From positions 1 through 8,529 of the forward strand of contig JABDOU010000405.1 of NCBI GenBank assembly GCA_013043085.1: 8,529 nt of DNA. The letters run 5' to 3'. The notes under the pieces were generated by a model that worked only from the letters and a program-made list of their open reading frames with translations, had not been told where the DNA came from and did not search any database. The stretch is from Acidimicrobiia bacterium. Lineage in GTDB: Bacteria > Actinomycetota > Acidimicrobiia > Spongiisociales > SHLN01. A program made the translations under genes and the position numbers. This document shows positions 1 through 5,025 of the stretch, in pieces; positions within the stretch are counted from its first letter, which is position 1, and the number at the start of each line of letters is the position of its first letter.

Positions 1-1
1 T

Positions 2-829
2 ATCAGGACCGCAGCCGAGGTTGATGAGGTGATTGTCGAGGAGGGTTCCGCCGTTGGCGTGCGCCTCGTCGATGGAGAAGAGATCAGGGCAGCGACCGTG
101 GTTAGCGCACTCGACCCGCGTCGCACGTTCATGCAGCTCGTCGATCCGGCTTTGCTGCCATCCGATCTGAGGAGCACCATCGGGTCGATGAAATTTCAGG
201 GCACCGCAGCGAAGGTCAATTTCGCCCTGGGAGGGCTACCTCCCTTTCCGGGGCTAGAGGATCGACCCGAGGCGTTTGAAGGCTTCACAAACATCGGCCC
301 GTCGATCGAGTACCTGGAAACCGCATTCGCCGATTGCGAAGCTGGGCGTTTCAGTAGACGGCCGTTTCTAGATGTGTGCGTCCAATCGACCCTCGACCCT
401 GACATGTCACCGCCCGGCAAGCACGTGATGTCGTGCTTTGTCATGTATGCGCCATATCACCTCCGGTCCGAGGATGGATCTATTGGCGACTGGGACGTGG
501 AACGCGAGCAGCTCGGTGACACCGTTCAGGCGACGCTCGAAGAGTTCTTTCCGGGGTTCGGAGACCTGATCTTGCACCGGGAGATCGTTACTCCGCTTGA
601 CATAGAGCGGACCGTGGGATTGACCGAGGGCAATATCTTCGCCGGCGAGCTGTTTGCGGAGCAGATGTTCTTCAACAGGCCAGCCCCTGGCTGGAACCAG
701 TATCGGACTCCTATCGAGGGCTATTACCAGTGCGGGTCCGGCACTCATCCGGGCGGATGCGTCATTGGCGGACCCGGCAAGCTCGCGGCCACCCAGATTC
801 TTCATGATCGGAACGATCAGAACGCGTGA
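2..829 (+). CDS. FAD-dependent oxidoreductase, CrtI/PYROXD2-type (5'-truncated)
   Basis: Only the C-terminal 275 residues are visible; the reading frame is open to the left edge, so the Rossmann FAD-binding N-terminus lies outside the window. The visible part starts in the middle of the FAD domain with a stretch typical of the phytoene-desaturase superfamily (V-G-V-R-L-x-D-G-E-E-I-x-A, then V-V-S-A-L-D-P-R-R-T-F). It ends with the family's C-terminal flavin-binding signature, YRTPIEGYYQCGSGTHPGG, followed by G-G-P-G-K-L-A-A, about 20 residues from the stop. This signature closely resembles that of the PYROXD2 group of amine-oxidase-like flavoproteins, whose members desaturate or oxidise diverse substrates; the substrate here cannot be read. 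An internal ATG at 29 is not a credible start because the family homology runs upstream of it. The stop codon abuts the stop of the opposing gene with no gap, so the two transcripts must converge. Confidence 0.88.
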   Translation: MRTAAEVDEVIVEEGSAVGVRLVDGEEIRAATVVSALDPRRTFMQLVDPALLPSDLRSTIGSMKFQGTAAKVNFALGGLPPFPGLEDRPEAFEGFTNIGPSIEYLETAFADCEAGRFSRRPFLDVCVQSTLDPDMSPPGKHVMSCFVMYAPYHLRSEDGSIGDWDVEREQLGDTVQATLEEFFPGFGDLILHREIVTPLDIERTVGLTEGNIFAGELFAEQMFFNRPAPGWNQYRTPIEGYYQCGSGTHPGGCVIGGPGKLAATQILHDRNDQNA

Positions 830-1597
830 TCAGTCGTCTTGGTCATCCCCCTGGCTGGCCATGATTTCCATATGTTCTGCGACTGCATCGATGTGGGCGT
901 GGGTTCCGGACGGCGTGTCTGGCCGATCATCAAGGTCGCTCAGGATCGCTGAACGCCCGTAGAGGACCACTATGTCTCCGGCTTCGATCACCGTGTCGCC
1001 CCTCGGTGCGCCGATGAAGCTTCCATTCGCCCGTTGCACCGCCAGCACGAGAATGCCCTCGTCGGGTAGTTCCAGGTTGGCCAGGGACTTGTCGGCGAGC
1101 CAGTCTCCAGCTTTCACCGCCAGCTCCGTAACCGCGTAATCGTTGCTCAATTGGAGCAGATGGTGATAGTCGCGAAGTTCGAGATCGGTGAACCTGTCCA
1201 CGAGGCTGGCTATCAGGGCCGTGAACCGCTGCTCGAACACGCGACTGCGGGCGATGAGTGCGATGGTCAAAAGACCTCCAATAGCGATGCTCAACCGAAA
1301 AAAGACATCGCGGGCGTCTGGATTGTTCGATGAGAACGACAACATGACAGAGGCGATCAGGGACACGAAACCGGCGTTGCCCACGAGCATCAGGACCATC
1401 ACGATACGTCGTCGCACCGGATGGCCAACGATGCTCTCTGACTCGCTCGTCGTGAACCCCACCCCGGTGAGGGCCGATCTGGCCTGAAACCGCGCAAGCT
1501 CATACGGCAGCCCGGTTGCGACGAGAGCAACGGTGGCAATGCGCGCCACGATCAAAATGACGACAACAATCAGAAACAGTGACGCCAATGCGATCAC
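830..1597 (-). CDS. Membrane-anchored TrkA-C (RCK_C) domain protein, putative K+ transport regulator
   Basis: A 255-residue protein with hydrophobic segments at about residues 3-27, 64-88 and 101-117, a linker, and a TrkA-C (RCK_C) domain at about 150-218 (the pattern I-x-L-P-D-E-G-I-L-V-L-A-V-x-R-x-N-G, then G-D-x-V-I-E-A-G-D-I-V-V-L-Y-G). RCK_C domains are ligand-sensing modules of K+ channels and transporters. There is no RCK_N Rossmann domain, so this is not a full TrkA/KtrA. Residues 37-53 (FQARSALTGVGFTTSES) form a conserved signature of this orphan group and faintly recall TrkH/Ktr pore loops. The C-terminal tail is acidic and His-rich. I chose the GTG start because a strong Shine-Dalgarno sequence lies six bases upstream. 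It is divergent from the tetR-rimBK operon and shares its control region, which suggests co-regulation. Whether it conducts ions itself or regulates a partner is unknown. Confidence 0.8.
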   Translation of the reverse strand: MIALASLFLIVVVILIVARIATVALVATGLPYELARFQARSALTGVGFTTSESESIVGHPVRRRIVMVLMLVGNAGFVSLIASVMLSFSSNNPDARDVFFRLSIAIGGLLTIALIARSRVFEQRFTALIASLVDRFTDLELRDYHHLLQLSNDYAVTELAVKAGDWLADKSLANLELPDEGILVLAVQRANGSFIGAPRGDTVIEAGDIVVLYGRSAILSDLDDRPDTPSGTHAHIDAVAEHMEIMASQGDDQDD

Positions 1598-1750
1598 GGG
1601 CGACCTTCCTCTCTCAACGTCGTGACCTCAGCCTTCTGCTTGAGCGAAAGCAATCGGTACCGAGACCTTATTGATTTCTGGGCCATCCTGTGCGGAGATT
1701 CCTGGGTTGAGGACGCCTTCAACTGTCCGAAGTTGTGTGAGATTCGGAAC
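1598..1750 (-). other. Candidate structured 5' leader of the TrkA-C gene
   Basis: If the minus-strand TATAAT at 1762-1757 is used, the mRNA of the TrkA-C gene would carry a leader of about 150 nt. Several inverted repeats lie in it. Arms TCCGAA and TTCGGA (1726-1731 and 1743-1748) are separated by 11 bases. GTTGAGG and CCTTCAAC (1706-1712 and 1716-1723) form a stem with a 3-base loop and one bulge. TCGGTACCGA (1654-1663) is a 10-bp perfect palindrome. TGCTT and AAGCA (1637-1641 and 1648-1652) flank a 6-base loop. No known riboswitch signature, including that of the ydaO/c-di-AMP class, could be recognised by eye. No open reading frame in this stretch looks real. Confidence 0.3.
1604..1615 (-). 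promoter_or_regulatory. Strong Shine-Dalgarno site for the TrkA-C protein
   Basis: On the minus strand GAGAGAGGAAGG ends six bases before the GTG at 1597. This purine-rich match to the anti-SD decides the GTG start. It contrasts with tetR and ligA, which have no SD. Confidence 0.7.
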
Positions 1751-1756
1751 GGATGA

Positions 1757-1762
1757 ATTATA
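1757..1762 (-). promoter_or_regulatory. Candidate -10 box (TATAAT) for the TrkA-C gene
   Basis: The minus strand reads TATAAT here, a perfect sigma-70-type -10 hexamer in an AT-rich patch of otherwise GC-rich DNA. No good -35 is seen 16-18 bases upstream; that region is occupied by the palindromic operator and the opposing -10. Start of transcription would fall near 1750. Confidence 0.4.
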
Positions 1763-1765
1763 AGG

Positions 1766-1777
1766 GAACGATCGTTC
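1766..1777. promoter_or_regulatory. Palindromic operator candidate (TetR-type) in the divergent promoter
   Basis: GAACGATCGTTC is a perfect 12-bp palindrome, the size and character (inverted repeat, ACG..CGT arms) usual for TetR-family operators. It lies 3 bp from the minus-strand TATAAT and 2 bp from the plus-strand TAAGAT, that is, in the spacer of both divergent promoters, 14 bp before the tetR start codon. TetR-family repressors commonly bind such sites next to their own gene, so auto-repression and co-repression of the TrkA-C gene are the simplest reading. Confidence 0.6.
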
Positions 1778-1779
1778 AG

Positions 1780-1785
1780 TAAGAT
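1780..1785 (+). promoter_or_regulatory. Candidate -10 box (TAAGAT) for a leaderless tetR-rimB-rimK transcript
   Basis: TAAGAT fits TANNNT and ends exactly six bases before the tetR ATG, so transcription would start at or next to the A of the ATG. No Shine-Dalgarno sequence precedes this ATG, and an in-frame TAA at 1780-1782 excludes any earlier start. The best -35 is a weak TTATAA at 1758-1763, which overlaps the opposing -10. Confidence 0.45.
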
Positions 1786-1791
1786 GTCCGG

Positions 1792-2340
1792 ATGCCGAAG
1801 CCCAGTCGCAGAAACGAGGTACTGGCGGCCGCCCTCGAAGCGTTTATGGTGAAGGGCTACGAGGGAGCCTCCGTTGCCGATATCGTCTCGCGGCTGGGTA
1901 TGAGCAAAGCCGCGTTTGCGTACCACGTTGATTCGAAAGAAGAACTTCTCATCGAACTGGTTGAGCCTCTCCTGGATGATATTGACGCCGTTCTCGATAG
2001 ATACCCCCGTAACCCGGGCTGGCCCGAAGAAGGGCGGGAGATGCTTGGAAATTACCTGGATATTCTCATTGAACGGCGGGATCTGGTGATCTGGATTGAC
2101 GGTGATAAGGCAGTGCTCAATCATCCGCTTCTTGGCAAACGCCTTGCCGCCTCCAATCGGAGAGTGCGTGAGGCCATCCGGGGCGACAATCGTTCTGCGG
2201 CCGCCCGCCTCGGTTCTTCGGCAGCTCTCGGTACGCTCTGGCGGCCACTCCGAAACCTGACCGGTATTGACGTCGCAGACGAACGCGAGTCGATTCTTGA
2301 CGCGGCTATGGCCGTTGTTCGGTCGATCAAGACCGTCTGA
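1792..2340 (+). CDS. TetR/AcrR-family transcriptional regulator
   Basis: A 182-residue protein, typical length for TetR-family dimers. The N-terminal DNA-binding domain is clear: A-A-L-E-A-F-M-V-K-G-Y-E-G-A-S-V-A-D-I-V at about residues 12-32, then the recognition region SRLGMSKAAFAYHVDSKEEL at about 33-52. The remainder is a helical ligand/dimerisation domain that I cannot assign to a subfamily, so the inducer is unknown. It is the first gene of the operon, only two bases ahead of rimB, and it sits beside a perfect palindrome flanked by divergent -10 boxes. It therefore probably represses itself, the three genes behind it and the divergent TrkA-C gene. The ATG is the first possible start in the frame. 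An inverted repeat (CGGTC and GACCG, 2320-2335) near the 3' end lacks a T tract and is not taken as a terminator. Confidence 0.9.
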   Translation: MPKPSRRNEVLAAALEAFMVKGYEGASVADIVSRLGMSKAAFAYHVDSKEELLIELVEPLLDDIDAVLDRYPRNPGWPEEGREMLGNYLDILIERRDLVIWIDGDKAVLNHPLLGKRLAASNRRVREAIRGDNRSAAARLGSSAALGTLWRPLRNLTGIDVADERESILDAAMAVVRSIKTV

Positions 2341-2342
2341 TC

Positions 2343-2807
2343 GTGGCTAAGGCGAAACCGGTAATCGGATGGCGTGAATGGGTTGTGGTTCCCGAGCTTT
2401 CGGCCATCCCGATCAAAGCGAAAATCGACACGGGGGCAAGGACGTCTGCGCTGCACGCATTTGATCTGTCGGTCGATGAGCGATCCGACGGTACGTGGGC
2501 CAATTTCGAGATTCATCCTACGCAACGCTCGCTGGCCCATCGATCACGCGTTTCGTATCCGGTGCACGCCTTTCGAAATGTGAAATCGTCAACGGGGCAC
2601 TCGGAACGACGTCCGGTCATCAGAACCGTGATGAAAATTGCAGGCTATCGGTACCGTATCGATCTGACGCTCACATCGAGGGACGAGATGGGCTTTCGGA
2701 TGTTGCTCGGCCGGGCGGCGATACGCCGTCGGTTTGTCGTCGATCCCGGCTCCTCATTCCTGCTCACCAAAACCATCAAAGAAACTGGAGACGCCACAAC
2801 ATCATGA
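2343..2807 (+). CDS. rimB: RimB-like 'ATP-dependent zinc protease' family protein
   Basis: A 154-residue protein of the family usually annotated as putative ATP-dependent zinc protease (Pfam Zn_protease/DUF785), equivalent to RimB of the Pseudomonas rimABK cluster. Visible hallmarks are I-G-W-R-E-W at residues 8-13, the AKIDTGARTSALHA motif at 26-39 with the D29-T30-G31 triad of a retropepsin-like aspartic-protease fold, a central R-x-V-x-Y-P-V-H strand, R-P-V-I-R-T at 90-95, and M-L-L-G-R at 120-124. In Pseudomonas, RimB works with RimK to control glutamate tails on ribosomal protein S6. The start is a GTG two bases after the tetR stop with no convincing SD, and the stop overlaps the rimK ATG (ATGA), so translational coupling is likely. 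The gene pair RimB-RimK is a known conserved association, which supports the call; catalytic activity here is inferred. Confidence 0.85.
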   Translation: MAKAKPVIGWREWVVVPELSAIPIKAKIDTGARTSALHAFDLSVDERSDGTWANFEIHPTQRSLAHRSRVSYPVHAFRNVKSSTGHSERRPVIRTVMKIAGYRYRIDLTLTSRDEMGFRMLLGRAAIRRRFVVDPGSSFLLTKTIKETGDATTS

Positions 2808-4024
2808 AGCTTGCGATCCTCTCGAGAGCGCCTGACGCATACAGCACCAAACGCCTCAGGGCGGCTGCGATCGAGCGTGGGCATACAGTACGGATTCTCA
2901 ACACGTTGCGATTTGCTATCGATCTCGCAGGTGATGAGCCGGATCTCCAGTATCGAGGTAAACAGCTGTCGCACTACGACGCGGTGCTGCCCCGCATCGG
3001 TGCCTCAATCACATTCTTTGGGATTGCCGTCGTACGCCAATTCGAGCAGATGGATGTATATACACCCAACACCGCAAACGGTATCGCAAACTCTCGCGAC
3101 AAACTCCGCTCGATTCAGATTCTTTCGCGTCACAGTATCAGCATTCCCGCAACCACATTCGTTCGTGACCGGGCCGATGTGTTGTCTGCAATCGAGCGAG
3201 TCGGTGGCGCACCTGTCGTCATCAAGCTTTTGGAAGGAACTCAGGGAATCGGCGTCATTCTGGCCCCGGACACCAAGGTGGCAGAGGCCGTCATCGAAAC
3301 GCTCCAGAGCACACGACAGAACGTGCTCATCCAACGGTTCATCGCAGAAAGCAGGGGACGTGACATTCGTGCTCTTGTGGTGGGCGATCGGGTTGTCGCT
3401 GCGATGCGCAGGACTGCTCAGGGAGACGAGTTCCGCTCGAATCTGCACAGGGGAGGGGTAAGCGAGATAGTCGATCTGGATCCGGCGTATGAGCGAGTGG
3501 CCGTCCGGTCGGCCCAGATCATGGGATTGCGGGTGGCGGGGGTCGACATGCTCGAGGCAGCAGACGGGCCGATGGTTCTCGAAGTGAATTCGTCGCCCGG
3601 ACTCGAAGGGATCGAAACTGCCACGGAGCTGGATATCGCCGGAGCCATCATCGACTATATCGAGCGCCAGGTCGATTTCCCCGAACTCGATGTTCGTCAG
3701 CGGCTCACCGTGAGCACCGGGTATGGCGTTGCCGAGTTGCACGTGCGCGAAGGGTCGGGCCTGGTCGGAACCTCAATCGGTGCTTCAGGCTTGCGCGAAC
3801 GAGATATCACGGTTTTGACGCTGAACCGGGGCTCGACTGTCGTTCCCAATCCAAAATCGAGCCGGATTCTCGAGGCGGAAGATCGCCTGCTCTGTTTTGG
3901 TCGACTCGAAGAGATGCGCGATCTGGTTCCCGAGCGGCGAAGACGTCGAGCACGTCCTGAGGTTATGCCATTGCCCCCTCAACCTTCCCAGGACAACGAC
4001 GCCGATCAAACTCACGACTCCTGA
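2804..4024 (+). CDS. rimK: RimK-like glutamate ligase fused to a C-terminal TrkA-C (RCK_C) domain
   Basis: A 406-residue protein. Residues 1-290 follow E. coli RimK almost throughout: M-K-L-A-I-L-S-R start, YDAVLPRIGASITFFG at 58-73, R-D-K-L-R-S at 98-103, the ATP-grasp nucleotide loop VVIKLLEGTQGIGV at 138-151 (K141), FRSNLHRGG at 210-218, and metal-binding D248, E260 and N262 in LEVNSSPGLEGIE. RimK enzymes use ATP to ligate glutamate to an acceptor carboxylate, classically the C-terminus of ribosomal protein S6. E. coli RimK ends near residue 300. Here about 75 further residues (300-375) form an RCK_C domain (VAELHVREGSGLVGTSI, then R-E-R-D-I-T-V-L-T-L-N-R-G, then I-L-E-A-E-D-R-L-L-C-F-G), followed by an Arg-rich and then Pro/Asp-rich tail. 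RCK_C domains bind regulatory ligands, so allosteric control of ligation is a reasonable inference. The start is the ATG overlapping the rimB stop; the frame stays open upstream, but homology begins exactly here. Confidence 0.92.
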   Translation: MKLAILSRAPDAYSTKRLRAAAIERGHTVRILNTLRFAIDLAGDEPDLQYRGKQLSHYDAVLPRIGASITFFGIAVVRQFEQMDVYTPNTANGIANSRDKLRSIQILSRHSISIPATTFVRDRADVLSAIERVGGAPVVIKLLEGTQGIGVILAPDTKVAEAVIETLQSTRQNVLIQRFIAESRGRDIRALVVGDRVVAAMRRTAQGDEFRSNLHRGGVSEIVDLDPAYERVAVRSAQIMGLRVAGVDMLEAADGPMVLEVNSSPGLEGIETATELDIAGAIIDYIERQVDFPELDVRQRLTVSTGYGVAELHVREGSGLVGTSIGASGLRERDITVLTLNRGSTVVPNPKSSRILEAEDRLLCFGRLEEMRDLVPERRRRRARPEVMPLPPQPSQDNDADQTHDS

Positions 4025-4977
4025 TGGCGCGCAGGCCACCACTGCTCATCGCCGGCAACACCATCCTGTCGGGGCGGACTAAGAAGCTCGAAATTCCGAT
4101 CGCCCGGTTGATGTCCGGTACTCCCGTGGCCCTCCCCGTCGTGGCGCTGCACGGGATCGAGGAAGGGCCTACGGTGTGGTTGAGTGCTGCCATCCATGGG
4201 GACGAGGTCGAAGGTGTAGAAATCATCCGGCGCGTGATGGACGTGCTCGATCCGAAAGTGATGGTCGGTACGGTCCTCGCGGTTCCGGTCGCAAACGTTC
4301 ATGGCTTCAACTCAGGTGATCGCTACCTACCCGACCGCCGGGATCTCAATCGATCATTCCCGGGGTCTGCCAGGGGATCGCTCGCCTCTCGCATTGCCAA
4401 CCTTCTGATGTCCGAGGTTGTGAGCAGGTGTGCCGTTGGCATCGATCTCCATACAGGATCGGATCAACGAATCAATCTTCCCCAAATCAGGGCAGACCTC
4501 GACGATCCTGCAACGCTGAAGCTCGCTCAGGTGTTTGATCCTCCTATTGCCATTCACGCAAGGGTGCGCGACGGTTCCCTGAGGCAGGCGGCGACCGACA
4601 CGGGATCGAGCGTGTTGCTCTATGAAGGGGGAGAGGCGTCGCGTTTCGACGCAGAGTCCATCGAAGCAGGCACGTCCGGGGTTCTTCGTGTCCTTTCACA
4701 TCTCGGGATGATCGACGTCTCCCATCCTGAGCCACGCGGCACGCTCCTCTCACGAAAGAGCCGCTGGATGAGAGCGACAAGTAGCGGAATTCTCCATCTC
4801 GATGTGGAGCTCGGTGACACCGTCGATGATGGCCAACTTATCGCCACCATCACCGACCCGTTCGGTAAACGGCTCGGCCGCGTGCGATCATCGAGCGCTG
4901 GGCTCGTGATCGGCCATACCCAACATCCGCTTGTCAATCGGGGCGACGCGGTGGCCCATATCGCATTCATCGGTTGA
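4024..4977 (+). CDS. Succinylglutamate desuccinylase/aspartoacylase-family zinc hydrolase
   Basis: A 317-residue member of the AstE/AspA family of zinc-dependent deacylases, related to M14 carboxypeptidases. The zinc site is intact: H58 and E61 in AAIHGDEVEG, and H143 in GIDLHTG. The substrate-binding D-L-N-R-S-F-P-G lies at 107-114, and a likely catalytic glutamate is E201 in V-L-L-Y-E-G-G-E. Residues about 250-316 form the C-terminal beta-barrel/lipoyl-like domain of this family (S-G-I-L, L-G-D-T-V-D-D-G-Q, I-T-D-P-F-G). Such enzymes split N-acyl-aspartate or N-acyl-glutamate type amides. The ATG overlaps the rimK stop by one base (TGATG) and no SD is present, so it is coupled to rimK. No arginine-catabolic ast gene is nearby, so the AST pathway role is unlikely; a partner role for the RimK product is more plausible but unproven. 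Confidence 0.87.
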   Translation: MARRPPLLIAGNTILSGRTKKLEIPIARLMSGTPVALPVVALHGIEEGPTVWLSAAIHGDEVEGVEIIRRVMDVLDPKVMVGTVLAVPVANVHGFNSGDRYLPDRRDLNRSFPGSARGSLASRIANLLMSEVVSRCAVGIDLHTGSDQRINLPQIRADLDDPATLKLAQVFDPPIAIHARVRDGSLRQAATDTGSSVLLYEGGEASRFDAESIEAGTSGVLRVLSHLGMIDVSHPEPRGTLLSRKSRWMRATSSGILHLDVELGDTVDDGQLIATITDPFGKRLGRVRSSSAGLVIGHTQHPLVNRGDAVAHIAFIG

Positions 4978-5013
4978 GGCACCTGGCCACATCCGGCTCA
5001 TTCCCCATTTCTC

Positions 5014-5019
5014 TAGAGT
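5014..5019 (+). promoter_or_regulatory. Candidate -10 box (TAGAGT) for leaderless ligA
   Basis: TAGAGT fits TANNNT and ends exactly six bases before the ligA ATG, the same geometry as at tetR. No Shine-Dalgarno sequence lies in the 48-base gap after the hydrolase gene, and no clear -35 hexamer is seen at the normal distance. The box overlaps an 8-bp palindrome CTCTAGAG (5011-5018). Confidence 0.4.
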
Positions 5020-5025
5020 GGCCCG

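Noticed and set aside
811..818. GAACGATC half-site copies (811-818 and 5471-5478) as extra TetR operators
   Set aside because: Only one arm of the 12-bp palindrome is present and both lie inside coding sequence.
815..831. Hairpin GATCA-7-TGATC at the convergent stops, considered as a terminator
   Set aside because: The stem is only 5 bp with a mixed composition and no T tract on either strand.
1598..1750. A c-di-AMP (ydaO-type) riboswitch before the TrkA-C gene
   Set aside because: None of the conserved ydaO core motifs could be identified by eye; kept only as an unassigned structured leader.
1594..2124. A 176-codon minus-strand open frame overlapping tetR
   Set aside because: It runs antisense to a clear TetR protein, has no recognisable domain, and shares its end with the start of the TrkA-C gene; it is a shadow frame.
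2495..2803. Upstream in-frame extension of rimK (103 codons)
   Set aside because: It lies wholly inside rimB in another frame, while RimK homology begins exactly at the ATG at 2804.
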